64,000 nt of DNA from Methylopila henanensis (lineage in GTDB: Bacteria; Pseudomonadota; Alphaproteobacteria; Rhizobiales; Methylopilaceae), in contig NZ_JBHUER010000003.1 of assembly GCF_042681025.1 (NCBI RefSeq), positions 283,856-347,855 on the forward strand. Reading direction: 5' to 3'. The notes under the pieces are model-generated. The model was not told the origin of the DNA, did not search any database, and was given only the letters and a program-made list of their open reading frames with translations. Below, one piece after another: positions 48,088 to 56,975 of this stretch (position 1 is the stretch's first letter; every line of letters starts with the position of its first letter). The position numbers and the translations under genes were made by a program.

Positions 48088-49079
48088 GGCGCGCCCGCTC
48101 CCCAAGCGTCGGTCGGCCGCCGCGGCGTATCGTGGGGTCTAAGGAAGAAACGGCGCGCGACGTCGGCATAGCCCCGATAGACCAATCCGCCATTGCCCTC
48201 GATCAAGGCCTCCCGGCGCTTTCCGTAGAGTTTCGGTAGCCGATACCAGGGCGTGGCGGGCGACTGGTGATGAAGGGCGTGGAGATTGTTGTTGAGGTAG
48301 AGCAGTCCGAGCACGCCGCCGTTCTCGACGATCGCGCTGCGCTCCTCGAAGCGGGCGGCGTAGCGGTGCTCGGCGAAGGAACGAAGCCGCGTGAGCGCAG
48401 CGCCGAGATAGACGAAGCCGAACAGATAGGCGCCCGGCGACATGCCGCAGACGCCGACGACCCAGGCCGAAACCGCCGCCACGCCGAGCGCGTGGCGCGC
48501 CCAGATGCGCCGGCGGTTGGCGTCTCCGCCCCAGCACAGCTTCGCTTCGGAAACGAGGAAACTGACGATCATGACGAGCGGCCCGACGCTCAGGCGGCCG
48601 GCGAGCGTCACATTGAAGGTCGCGAGCGCCCTGCCGACCCGGCCGAGCCGATCCCACTGATCTTGCGTCCAGTAGGTCGATTCTGGATCCTCAAGCGGAT
48701 CGGTCAGGCGCTCGTCTCGGTGATGGCGCAGATGCGTCAGGCGATAGACCGGATAGGGCAGCCACAGCGAGAGCGGCGGCCAGCCGATCGCGTCGTTGAC
48801 GACGCGGCTCCGGGTCGGATGCCCGTGCATGATCTCGTGCTGGAGCGAGGCGTGCCACGCCACAAGCCAGCCGCCCGCAAGCCACAGCAGCGGCGCTGGA
48901 ACGGCGGCGTGGAAGAACGTCAGAGCGAGCCAGCCGCCATAGATCGCGACCGCGAGACCGACAGTCGGCCATTCGAAGCAGCGGCCGCCGCGCGTTCGTC
49001 TCTCATGACGATTGGCGGGAATCGCTGCGGCATCGAGCCCAGGCGGCGGATGTCGGGTCTCGCTTGCGATGGGCGTCAT
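48084..49079 (-). CDS. Membrane fatty-acid desaturase-family protein
   Basis: Desaturase/hydroxylase superfamily protein of 331 residues with several membrane helices. Three His boxes are present: HEIMHGHP near 81, HLRHHRDER near 116, and LHALHHQSP near 262, which hold the di-iron centre. Such enzymes insert double bonds or hydroxyls in acyl chains or carotenoids. It is co-translated with the PhnD-like gene, an unusual pairing. The start at 49079 has no competing upstream ATG. Confidence 0.85.
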   Translation of the reverse strand: MTPIASETRHPPPGLDAAAIPANRHERRTRGGRCFEWPTVGLAVAIYGGWLALTFFHAAVPAPLLWLAGGWLVAWHASLQHEIMHGHPTRSRVVNDAIGWPPLSLWLPYPVYRLTHLRHHRDERLTDPLEDPESTYWTQDQWDRLGRVGRALATFNVTLAGRLSVGPLVMIVSFLVSEAKLCWGGDANRRRIWARHALGVAAVSAWVVGVCGMSPGAYLFGFVYLGAALTRLRSFAEHRYAARFEERSAIVENGGVLGLLYLNNNLHALHHQSPATPWYRLPKLYGKRREALIEGNGGLVYRGYADVARRFFLRPHDTPRRPTDAWGAGAP

Positions 49080-49214
49080 CTAAGGAATGCTTCTCAGAAA
49101 CGCGAGCCCGCCGAGCGGTCTTCAAAGGTGGACGGCGGACTCGCCACACAAGAGCCGTCTCCAGCTCCGCACTGACCGTCCTGCCGCGTGAGACGGTCGA
49201 ATTCCAATCCCGCG

Positions 49215-49439
49215 TCAGCAGACCATGGGGGCCTCAACCGTGGCCCCCGGCCGGCCGCACCGCGCCCCACGCTTCGGCCGCCCGGCCGCGTTGAGCGCGC
49301 GGGCGAGATCGAACGCCTCTCCCCGCTTCATGCGTCGGCTTTCCACCGCGTCGCCGACGAGCTCGCCGGCGTCGTCCACCACGCCCCACGCTTTCGCCGA
49401 CCATCGGTTCAGGCGAACAACTTCGAACTGAGCTTGCAT
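49215..49439 (-). CDS. Small hypothetical protein
   Basis: Open frame of 74 residues from ATG 49439: MQAQFEVVRLNRWSAKAWGV, VDDAGELVGDAVESRRMKRG, EAFDLARALNAAGRPKR. The opening has the look of a small folded protein with a conserved-type EVVRLNRWSAKAWGVVDDAG strand. A 28-residue frame (49439-49525) overlaps its start by TGATG. I do not recognise the family. Lies between the desaturase gene and groES, on the opposite strand to groES. Confidence 0.45.
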   Translation of the reverse strand: MQAQFEVVRLNRWSAKAWGVVDDAGELVGDAVESRRMKRGEAFDLARALNAAGRPKRGARCGRPGATVEAPMVC

Positions 49440-49525
49440 CACGGCCATTCCCAAACCAGGAGTTTGGCCGCGGCTCCTTCAGGTTCGGCGACGCGGCAGA
49501 CGAGATAGTCCCGCCAGAACCGCAT
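49439..49525 (-). CDS. Possible 28-residue leader peptide upstream of the small hypothetical gene
   Basis: ATG 49525 to TGA 49439 encodes a Trp-rich peptide (MRFWRDYLVCRVAEPEGAAA, KLLVWEWP). The stop overlaps the next ATG (TGATG), which suggests translational coupling. No good ribosome-binding site is visible, so it may be a chance frame. Confidence 0.25.
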   Translation of the reverse strand: MRFWRDYLVCRVAEPEGAAAKLLVWEWP

Positions 49526-49531
49526 CGCGTC

Positions 49532-49549
49532 AACTTAATTCAATAAGTT
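49532..49549. promoter_or_regulatory. AACTTA-N6-TAAGTT inverted repeat upstream of groES
   Basis: Perfect 6-bp arms around ATTCAA in an A/T-rich region about 120 bp before the groES start. No CIRCE element (TTAGCACTC-N9-GAGTGCTAA) is present. The repeat may be an operator or part of the groES promoter region. Confidence 0.35.
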
Positions 49550-49666
49550 TGATAGAATTACTTGATAAACATCGGGGGTTGGACAAGCTGGATCGATCGG
49601 CAACGCCGGTCGGCCACCGCCGGGCCGTTTTTCTCTCGCCGGGCCGCATCAACGGAGCTTTTGCGC

Positions 49667-49954
49667 ATGAGTTTTCGTCCGCTGCACGACCGCGTGGTCA
49701 TCCGCCGCCTCGAGGGCGAGGAGAAGACCAAGGGCGGCGTCATCATCCCAGACACCGCGAAGGAGAAGCCGCAGGAAGGCGAAGTCGTCGCGGCCGGCCC
49801 CGGCGCGCGTGACGACAGCGGCAAGATCGTAGCGCTCGACGTCAAGGCCGGCGACCGCGTGCTGTTCGGCAAGTGGTCCGGGACCGAGGTCAAGATCGAC
49901 GGCGAGGATCTGCTGATCGTCAAGGAAGCGGACATCCTCGGCGTCGTCGCCTGA
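49667..49954 (+). CDS. groES: GroES co-chaperonin
   Basis: Co-chaperonin of 95 residues. MSFRPLHDRVVIRRLEGEEK, then TKGGVIIPDTAKEKPQEGEV, and GDRVLFGKWSGTEVKIDGED are standard GroES segments, with the mobile loop around the GGVIIP motif. The ATG at 49667 is preceded by CGGAG. It forms the lid on the GroEL ring encoded 49 bp downstream. Confidence 0.97.
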   Translation: MSFRPLHDRVVIRRLEGEEKTKGGVIIPDTAKEKPQEGEVVAAGPGARDDSGKIVALDVKAGDRVLFGKWSGTEVKIDGEDLLIVKEADILGVVA

Positions 49955-50003
49955 CGTCCTCCCTCGCACCATCCTGCGTTTCAGACTGGAAGGAGTTCGG
50001 CCG

Positions 50004-51635
50004 ATGGCCGCGAAAGACGTGAAGTTCTCCGCCGACGCCCGGGAGCGCCTGCTGCGCGGGGTCGACATCCTCGCCAACGCGGTGAAGGTCACGCTCGGCC
50101 CCAAGGGCCGCAACGTCGTGATCGAGAAGTCCTTCGGCGCTCCGCGCATCACCAAGGACGGCGTCACCGTCGCGAAGGAGATCGAACTGGAGGACAAGTT
50201 CGAGAATCTCGGCGCGCAGCTCGTCCGCGAAGTGGCGTCCAAGACCAACGACCTCGCCGGCGACGGCACCACCACCGCGACCGTGCTCGCCCAGGCGATC
50301 GTCCGGGAGGGCGCGAAAGCGGTGGCCGCGAGCCTCAACCCGCAGGATCTGAAGCGCGGCATCGACCTCGCCGTCACGGCCGCGGTGAAGGACATCGTCG
50401 AGCGCGCCCGCAAGGTCAGCTCGCCGGAGGAAGTCGCGCAGGTCGGCACCATCTCGGCGAACGGCGAGAAGGAGATCGGCGACATCATCGCCGAAGCCGT
50501 GAAGCGCGTCGGCAACGAGGGCGTCATCACGGTCGAGGAGGCCAAAAGCCTCGAGACCGAACTCGACGTGGTCGAGGGACTGCAGTTCGACCGCGGCTAC
50601 CTCAGCCCCTACTTCGTCACCAACGCCGAGAAGCTGCTGGTCGAGTTCGACGACCCGTACATCCTGATCCACGAGAAGAAGCTCGCGAGCCTGCAGCCGC
50701 TGCTGCCGGTGCTCGAAGCGGTCGTGCAGAGCGCGAAGCCCCTGCTCATCATCGCCGAGGACGTCGAAGGCGAGGCGCTCGCCACTCTCGTGGTCAACAA
50801 GCTCCGCGGCGGCCTTAAGGTCGCGGCCGTGAAGGCGCCGGGCTTCGGCGACCGCCGCAAGGCGATCCTCGAGGACATCGCGGTCCTGACCAATGGGCAG
50901 GTCATCTCCGAGGACGTCGGCATCAAGCTCGAGAACGTCACGCTCGACCAGCTCGGCCGCGCCGCTAGGCTCAGGATCGACAAGGAGAGCACCACGATCG
51001 TCGACGGCGCCGGCGACAAGGAGGCGATCCAGGCCCGCTCCGCCCAGATCAAGGCGCAGATCGCGGAGACCACCTCCGACTACGACCGCGAAAAGCTGCA
51101 GGAGCGGCTCGCCAAGATTTCGGGCGGCGTCGCGGTGATCCGCGTCGGCGGCGCGACCGAGATCGAGGTCAAGGAGAAGAAGGATCGGGTCGACGACGCC
51201 CTCAACGCCACCCGCGCGGCGATCGAGGAAGGCGTGGTTCCGGGCGGCGGGGTCGCCCTGCTGCGCGCCAAGAAGGCGGTCGCGACGATCAGACACGCCA
51301 ATTCCGACGTGCAGGCCGGGGTGCACATCGTGCTCAAGGCGCTTGAGGCGCCCGTGCGGCAGATCTCGGAGAACGCCGGCGTCGAAGGCTCGATCGTCGT
51401 CGGCAAGATCCTTGACGCGGATTCCCCGACCTTCGGCTTCAACGCGCAGTCGGAAGAGTATGTGGACCTGCTGGAGGCCGGCATTCTCGATCCGGTCAAG
51501 GTCGTCCGCACGGCGCTGCAGGACGCCGCCTCGGTCGCGGGCCTGCTGGTGACCACCGAAGCGCTGGTCGCCGAACTGCCGAAGGACAAGAGCGGGCCCT
51601 CGGGCGCTCCCGCCGGCGCCGGCCTCGACTACTGA
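50004..51635 (+). CDS. groEL: GroEL chaperonin (accessory paralogue, GGM tail replaced)
   Basis: 60-kDa chaperonin of 543 residues. MAAKDVKFSADARERLLRGV, TLGPKGRNVVIEKSFGAPRI, the ATP-site motif LAGDGTTTATVLAQ, and EEGVVPGGGVALLRAKKAVA are canonical. The C-terminus ends KSGPSGAPAGAGLDY instead of the usual GGM-repeat tail, which in housekeeping GroEL fills the cavity base. This and the accessory context suggest one of several GroEL copies typical of Hyphomicrobiales. Confidence 0.97.
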   Translation: MAAKDVKFSADARERLLRGVDILANAVKVTLGPKGRNVVIEKSFGAPRITKDGVTVAKEIELEDKFENLGAQLVREVASKTNDLAGDGTTTATVLAQAIVREGAKAVAASLNPQDLKRGIDLAVTAAVKDIVERARKVSSPEEVAQVGTISANGEKEIGDIIAEAVKRVGNEGVITVEEAKSLETELDVVEGLQFDRGYLSPYFVTNAEKLLVEFDDPYILIHEKKLASLQPLLPVLEAVVQSAKPLLIIAEDVEGEALATLVVNKLRGGLKVAAVKAPGFGDRRKAILEDIAVLTNGQVISEDVGIKLENVTLDQLGRAARLRIDKESTTIVDGAGDKEAIQARSAQIKAQIAETTSDYDREKLQERLAKISGGVAVIRVGGATEIEVKEKKDRVDDALNATRAAIEEGVVPGGGVALLRAKKAVATIRHANSDVQAGVHIVLKALEAPVRQISENAGVEGSIVVGKILDADSPTFGFNAQSEEYVDLLEAGILDPVKVVRTALQDAASVAGLLVTTEALVAELPKDKSGPSGAPAGAGLDY

Positions 51636-51643
51636 AACCGGTC

Positions 51644-52478
51644 GTGGGGCGGGCCGACGCCTGCCCCACGGCCGTCGATCCAAGGGAGACGAGCGATGAA
51701 CGTCGGCCGTTCTGGCCGGAAAGCCGGTTCCTGTCGCTCGGCGGCCTGCGCCGGCACTATGTCGCGCGCGGCGAGAGCGGTCCGACGATCGTGTTCCTGC
51801 ACGGACACGGCGACAGCTGGCGCAGCTTCGAGCCGCTTCTGCCGACCTTCGCGAACGGTTTCCCGCGTCTTCGCGCTCGACCAGCGCGGACACGGGCTGA
51901 CAGGCGAGGCGGAGCGCTACGGGATCGGCGACCTCACAGACGATGCGATGGCGTTCCTGGAAGCGATCGCCGATGGGCCGATCCATCTCGTCGGCCATTC
52001 GCTTGGCTCGATCGTGGTCCAGCGCGTCGCCGAGCAGCGCTCGAAGCTGTTGCGCAGCCTCTCGCTGATCGCTGCGGCTCCGATGGCGGCCGGCAACGCC
52101 ACCCTGAAGGCGCTGCGTGCGGAGCTCGGTGACCGCGTCACGGACAAGTTCATTGACACGTTCCAGACGGCCGACTTCGAGGGCCGGACGCGCGAAGACC
52201 GCCGCCGGGCGCTCGTCGATCCATGCCGCCGCATGACGGCGCGCACTTGGCTCGAGACGCTGGACGGCCTTCTCGGTAAGCGCCGGACTACAGCGCCGGG
52301 ATACATCTGGCTTCCGGCGCTGTCGCTCTTTGGATCGCGGGACGGAATCTTCGACCGTGTCGCGCAGGTCGCGCTGATGCTGGAGATTCGTGACGCCTGC
52401 TTGCTGGTTTCGATCTGCAAAAGTAGGCGACGGCGCAGTTTCCGAGAAGCTGGCCGTCGCCTGCCTGAGCAGTCTTAG
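51644..52478 (+). pseudogene. Alpha/beta hydrolase, frameshifted and C-terminally altered
   Basis: One frame gives FLSLGGLRRHYVARGESGPT then IVFLHGHGDSWRSFEPLLPT. At about 51867 the reading moves to the next frame: VFALDQRGHGLTGEAERYGI, then GPIHLVGHSLGSIVVQRVAE with the nucleophile Ser. The C-terminal part after DGIFDRVAQVALMLEIRDAC no longer matches, and the catalytic His is lost. A sequencing error could explain the first shift, but the tail indicates real decay. It follows groEL by a few bases. Confidence 0.7.
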
Positions 52479-53242
52479 AGCCTGTAGCCGCCGCTCGCTT
52501 CGACAACCTGACCCGTGACCCAGCGCCCCTCGTCGGACGCGAGGAAGGCCACGACGGAGGCGATGTCCGACGTCTCGCCGAAGCGACCGAGCGCCGTGTC
52601 GCCCTCGATGGCCTTCACGATATCAGCGTTCTCGCGCACGGACGCGTTCATGTCGGTTCGCGTCCACCCCGGAGCCACGACGTTCACGGTGATGCCGCGC
52701 GGCCCGAGCTCCATGGCGAGCGCGTGGCTCAGCGTGTTGATGGCGGCTTTCGCCATCGAATAGATCGGGACCATCGGCTGCGGCCGCGTGGCGAGCGCCG
52801 ACGAGATGTTGATGATCCGTCCGGGATTGCGGAGGCGGCGCAGCGCCGACTGTGCCATGAAGAACGGCGCGCGGGCATGGACGGCGATCATCGCGTCCCA
52901 GGCCTCGGGCGTTGCGTCGCCGAGGCCGCCCCAGCCCGAGTTGCCGGCGTTGTTGATCATGATGTCGAGCGCGGCGTTGCCGTTACGCTCGATGAGCTCA
53001 CGGTCGAGCCGGTCGAACAGAGCGGGGATGGAGCTTGCATCGGCGAGGTCCGCCTGGAGCGCGAAGGCGGTCCCTCCGGCCGCCTTGATGGTGGCGACGG
53101 CCTCATCCGCACCGCCCTTGCTTGCGTTGTAGGTCAACGCGACGGTCGCGCCGTCGCTGGCGAGACGCTCTGCGATCGCGCGGCCGATGCCACGCGAACC
53201 GCCGGTGACGAGAGCAGTCTTCCCGTTCAGTGGCTTGGACAT
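52475..53242 (-). CDS. Short-chain dehydrogenase/reductase
   Basis: Classical SDR of 255 residues: TALVTGGSRGIGRAIAERLA (cofactor), NNAGNSGWGGLGD, the Ser in GRIINISSALATRP, YSMAKAAINTLSHALAMELG (catalytic Tyr and Lys), and VNVVAPGWTRTDM; it ends with the usual VTGQVVEASGG. It is probably a 3-oxoacyl-ACP-reductase-like enzyme of unknown substrate. The gene after an NAD(P)-binding protein in a two-gene unit. Confidence 0.9.
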   Translation of the reverse strand: MSKPLNGKTALVTGGSRGIGRAIAERLASDGATVALTYNASKGGADEAVATIKAAGGTAFALQADLADASSIPALFDRLDRELIERNGNAALDIMINNAGNSGWGGLGDATPEAWDAMIAVHARAPFFMAQSALRRLRNPGRIINISSALATRPQPMVPIYSMAKAAINTLSHALAMELGPRGITVNVVAPGWTRTDMNASVRENADIVKAIEGDTALGRFGETSDIASVVAFLASDEGRWVTGQVVEASGGYRL

Positions 53243-53257
53243 TCTGCCGTTCCTTCT

Positions 53258-53956
53258 TCAGGCGACGCGTTCACGCATGACCGGGCCAGGGCTGGCCTCG
53301 ATCACGGTCAGGGCGAGACGGATGAGGTCTGGGTCGCCGCCGTATTCGTGGTCGGCGACGTGGTGAAGGAAGACGCCGAGCTGCTCGATCTGCCGGGCGC
53401 CCTTCAGCGGGCCCGCAGCGAGCGGCTTGAAGCCGGCTTTCTCAATGAGCTCTCGCGTGATCCGCCCGGCGTTCGCATCGTCGGTCACGTAAGGCACGCT
53501 CGGCCGCGTCGGGGCCGTTTCCCAGGCCGCCGCCTCGAGCACGGGAGCCGCCAGCGTGCTGAAGGCCTTCACGATGCGAGCCTTCGGCAGACGCTTCTGC
53601 AGATCCTCGGCCGTCGAACTGTCACGCATGAACTCGACGTCGTGGAAGTGCTTGAAGTCGGCGGTGACGCCGAGCGGGTTCATGGTCTCGATGACGACCT
53701 TGTCGTCGAGCGCATCGCCGACGGCGGCGACGATCGCCTCCACCCGCGGCCAGTAGACCGAGAACAGGACGACCTCGCCGAACTCTGCGGCCTCGCGGAC
53801 AGAACCGAGCCGAGCCTTGTCGCCAAGCTCCGCCAGCAGCGGTTCGAGCTTGCGATCTTCGCCGTCCTTGGCGAGCACGAGCTCATGTCCCGCCGCCGCC
53901 CAAGCCTGCGCGAGCCGGGCCCCGATGTTCCCCGTGTTGAGGATGCCGATTTTCAT
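53258..53956 (-). CDS. NADPH-dependent F420-reductase-like Rossmann protein
   Basis: NAD(P)-binding protein of 232 residues of the F420-dependent NADP oxidoreductase-like family: MKIGILNTGNIGARLAQAWA (GxGxxG-like), VVLFSVYWPRVEAIVAAVGD, then VVIETMNPLGVTADFK. Family members in bacteria without F420 act as general dinucleotide-linked reductases. It lies 15 bp upstream of the SDR gene on the same strand and is divergent from a LysR gene at 54049, its likely regulator. Confidence 0.85.
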   Translation of the reverse strand: MKIGILNTGNIGARLAQAWAAAGHELVLAKDGEDRKLEPLLAELGDKARLGSVREAAEFGEVVLFSVYWPRVEAIVAAVGDALDDKVVIETMNPLGVTADFKHFHDVEFMRDSSTAEDLQKRLPKARIVKAFSTLAAPVLEAAAWETAPTRPSVPYVTDDANAGRITRELIEKAGFKPLAAGPLKGARQIEQLGVFLHHVADHEYGGDPDLIRLALTVIEASPGPVMRERVA

Positions 53957-54048
53957 GTGCCTCTCCGCGCCAGTTCGATTGGCGTGGCGGAGAGCTATGA
54001 TGTCGCGATCAGTGGATAAACCGGCTGACCAGCACCACCTTGTCGCCC

Positions 54049-54960
54049 ATGGAAGCGACAATCGATCCCGCTCAGCTCAGGGCTTTTGTGGCCGTCGTCC
54101 GGTCCGGCTCCTTCACACGAGCGGCCGAGGCGCTCAGCACCCGCAAATCCCATCTCAGCCGCCTGGTGATCCGGCTCGAAGCGCGACTCGACGCGCACCT
54201 CCTGCATCGGACCACGCGATCGGTCACCGTCACCGAGCTCGGCCAGGAGGTGTACGAGCGCGCGGTCTCGATCCTTGACGCCCTAGAAGATACCGATCGG
54301 CTTGCCGAAAGCGCCAAGGGCGAGCCGCAAGGCGTGCTGCGCCTGACCTGCGGCGAGGAGTTCGGGCTGTGCGTTGTGAGCCGGTGGATCGCCGGCTACC
54401 TCGCCAATCATCCCCGGATAAGGGTGGAGGCCGACTACACCAACCGCATGGTCGATATCGTCCGCGAGGGCTACGATCTCGCGATCCGGGTCGGCGCCCT
54501 GGGCGACGGCGATCTCACCGCAGCCAAGCTCGGGGAGGCCGACTACGCCCTGTTCGCAAGCCCCGGCTATCTCAATGGGCGCGACGCGCCGAAATCGCCG
54601 CAAGACCTCGACGCCCACGACACCGTCGTGTTCGCGGCTCCCGGGCGAAGCGCCGAGCTCGAACTGAGACGCGGCGCTGACTGCGAGATCGTTCGCCTCG
54701 TTCCGCGTCTCCTGATCAACAACAACCTCGCCGCTCGCGACGCGGTCGCCGCCGGCATCGGCATCGGGCTGCTGCCTCGCTTCCAGGCCGCGCAGCTCCT
54801 GACCGAAGGCCGCCTCCACGAGGTGCTTCCGGGCTGGTCGAAGCCGCCGGCCCCAGTCCACGCCGTGTTCTCGTCGACCCGCTATCCGACTCCGAAGGTC
54901 CGGGCGTTCGTCGACCATGCAAAGAAAACCTTCACATCGACACTTTCAGCACTGGGCTGA
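54049..54960 (+). CDS. LysR-family transcriptional regulator
   Basis: LysR-type regulator of 303 residues from ATG 54049 (DPAQLRAFVAVVRSGSFTRA, AEALSTRKSHLSRLVIRLEA). Its effector domain has EFGLCVVSRWIAGYLANHPR then VDIVREGYDLAIRVGALGDG, the AaeR/DmlR-like group. Divergent from the reductase/SDR pair (53956 to 52475) across 92 bp and upstream of another reductase gene at 55113, so it may control both sides. Confidence 0.9.
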   Translation: MEATIDPAQLRAFVAVVRSGSFTRAAEALSTRKSHLSRLVIRLEARLDAHLLHRTTRSVTVTELGQEVYERAVSILDALEDTDRLAESAKGEPQGVLRLTCGEEFGLCVVSRWIAGYLANHPRIRVEADYTNRMVDIVREGYDLAIRVGALGDGDLTAAKLGEADYALFASPGYLNGRDAPKSPQDLDAHDTVVFAAPGRSAELELRRGADCEIVRLVPRLLINNNLAARDAVAAGIGIGLLPRFQAAQLLTEGRLHEVLPGWSKPPAPVHAVFSSTRYPTPKVRAFVDHAKKTFTSTLSALG

Positions 54961-55112
54961 ACGCAGGCCGGAGACTGTTGCTTCTTGGGACAACGGTCTA
55001 TTGCATCTTACGTCACTGTCATCCTCCGATGGCAGTCCATAGCTCTGGGTCCGGACGCGCCCGCCAGACAAGTCGGCAGCGCGCCGTGGCCAGCTTATGG
55101 AAGGGACATCAG

Positions 55113-55916
55113 GTGACAGGCACAATCGGAATCATCGGCTCCGGCCTCGTAGGAAAAGCCGTCGCGCGGCTCGCCGTAAGGGCGGGATACAAGGTCGTGG
55201 TGAGCAACTCACGCGGCGCCGAAACGCTTTCGAGCTTCGTCGGTGCGCTCGGCCCGCTTGCCCGCGCAGGCTCCGTCGAAGAGGCGATCGCGGCCGCGGA
55301 CATCGTCACGGTCTCGGTTCCACTCGCCGCCTTCGAGGCGCTGCCGTCCGACGGGTTCGCCGGGAAGGTCGTGCTCGACCAGACGAACTACTATCCGGGC
55401 ATGGGCGAGTTCCGCCGCGCTGATCTCGACCACGGGGAACTGACCTCGAGCGAGCTTGTGCAGCGGCACCTTCGCGGCGCCCGGCTCGTGAAGGGGCTGC
55501 ACAACCTCAGCTGGATCCACATGGAGAGCAACGCCCGGCCCGAGGGCGACGCCGACCGGACGACCCTGCCGATCGCGGGCGACGACGCAGCCGCCAAGCA
55601 GGCCGTGACCGAGTTCGTCGAGGCCATCGGCTATGACGTCGTCGACGCCGGGTCGCTCGCTGAAAGCTGGCGCATCGAGCCAAACACGGCGATCTACTTT
55701 TGGCGCTACGCTCCGAAGGTCCCGGAAGGCGTGACGGGCGACGAGGCCAAGCGGATCTATCAGCAGCGGGGCGAACCCGTGTCCCACGATCAGGCTCGGA
55801 CGCTGATCCGAGAGGCCGTGCGCCCGTCGCCGATCGGCGGGACGCTCGAAGGCATGCCGCAGGTTCACATCGATCTGTTCCTCGAGCAGGCGAGCCCCGA
55901 CACCGTTAGGCAGTGA
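55113..55916 (+). CDS. NADPH-dependent F420-reductase-like Rossmann protein (second)
   Basis: Protein of 267 residues starting at GTG 55113: TGTIGIIGSGLVGKAVARLA (dinucleotide site), then VSVPLAAFEALPSDGFAGKV and DQTNYYPGMGEFRRADLDHG. Related to but longer than the gene at 53258. Such proteins reduce small ketones or imines or act with flavins. Preceded by a LysR gene and followed by another, an arrangement repeated in this part of the window. Confidence 0.82.
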   Translation: MTGTIGIIGSGLVGKAVARLAVRAGYKVVVSNSRGAETLSSFVGALGPLARAGSVEEAIAAADIVTVSVPLAAFEALPSDGFAGKVVLDQTNYYPGMGEFRRADLDHGELTSSELVQRHLRGARLVKGLHNLSWIHMESNARPEGDADRTTLPIAGDDAAAKQAVTEFVEAIGYDVVDAGSLAESWRIEPNTAIYFWRYAPKVPEGVTGDEAKRIYQQRGEPVSHDQARTLIREAVRPSPIGGTLEGMPQVHIDLFLEQASPDTVRQ

Positions 55917-55983
55917 CCTGCTCGGGCCGGACGCTGTGCGCGGCGTCCGGCGCGCGATTGCACTATCGCGTGGCAGATGAAAA

Positions 55984-56934
55984 ATGTTGTCCATGACGAC
56001 AACAATCAGCTTTTCCGAAATGCAGGCTTTCGTCGCGGTGGTGACGGAGGAGTCGTTCACCGCGGCCGCCGAACGTCTGGAGACCGACAAGGCGCGGGTC
56101 AGCCGGATCGTCCAGCGCATCGAGGAGAAGCTCGGCGCGAGGCTTCTGAACAGGTCGACCCGGCGGCTCAGCGTGACCGAAGTCGGCCGGGACTACTTTG
56201 AGCGCGTCTCCTCGATCCTGGCCGCCGCGGAAGCCGCCGAGGCGGCCGTCGCGCAGCAGTCCCGGGAGCCGAGGGGGCGCCTGAAGATCACCGCGACGCC
56301 GGAGTTCGGAACGACACGGGTCGACGACTGGATCGCCACATATCTGCGCACATGGCCGAAGGTCTCGGTCGAGACGGTCTACTCGATCCGCGCCGTCGAC
56401 ATCATCCACGAGGGGATCGACGTGGCCATCCGGATTGGAGCGCTTCCGGATTCCGAGCTGTCGGCGCGCAAGCTCGGCGACATCACCTACGGCCTCTATG
56501 CCTCGCCCGGCTATCTGAAGGACGCTGCGGCTCTGCGCACGGTCGACGACCTGAAGCGCCATGACCTGATCATGAAGTCGGCGAGCGGTCGCTCCGTCTG
56601 GACGCTGGTCAACGGCGACGTCACGGAGAAGGTTTCGCAGACGCCGCGTTGCGCGCTCGACAACATGATCGCGCTGAAAAACCTCGCCGTGTCGGGACTG
56701 GGGGTGGCTCAGCTTCCTCGCTTCATGGCCGCGCCACATGTCGCCAATGGCACCCTGGCTTACGTCCTGCCCGGATGGGCGAACGCGCCGATGCCGGTCC
56801 ACGCCGTCTTCGCCTCGACGCGATACATGGACCCGAAAGTGCGAGGCTTCGTCGATCTGTGCCGAGAGGCTTTCGAGGACGGCCCCGAGCACGGAGCAGA
56901 ATCTAAACACTCATTGGCCGCGGCGCCCTCGTAG
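55984..56934 (+). CDS. LysR-family transcriptional regulator
   Basis: LysR-type regulator of 316 residues: FSEMQAFVAVVTEESFTAAA, ERLETDKARVSRIVQRIEEK is the helix-turn-helix, and RGRLKITATPEFGTTRVDDW starts the effector domain. It resembles the LysR at 54049 (AVDIIHEGIDVAIRIGALPD parallels VDIVREGYDLAIRVGALGDG) and may be an old duplicate. It follows the F420-reductase-like gene by 67 bp. Confidence 0.9.
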   Translation: MLSMTTTISFSEMQAFVAVVTEESFTAAAERLETDKARVSRIVQRIEEKLGARLLNRSTRRLSVTEVGRDYFERVSSILAAAEAAEAAVAQQSREPRGRLKITATPEFGTTRVDDWIATYLRTWPKVSVETVYSIRAVDIIHEGIDVAIRIGALPDSELSARKLGDITYGLYASPGYLKDAAALRTVDDLKRHDLIMKSASGRSVWTLVNGDVTEKVSQTPRCALDNMIALKNLAVSGLGVAQLPRFMAAPHVANGTLAYVLPGWANAPMPVHAVFASTRYMDPKVRGFVDLCREAFEDGPEHGAESKHSLAAAPS

Positions 56935-56975
56935 AGAGAAATTCCACGAAGGCGCCGCGCCGGAACGGTCAGCGT

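Noticed and set aside
49540..49666. CIRCE element upstream of groES
   Set aside because: The TTAGCACTC-N9-GAGTGCTAA pattern is absent; only an unrelated AACTTA/TAAGTT repeat is present.
49920..51998. Long minus-strand open frame opposite groEL
   Set aside because: Antisense shadow of groEL with repetitive Asp/Arg/Leu composition and no motif.
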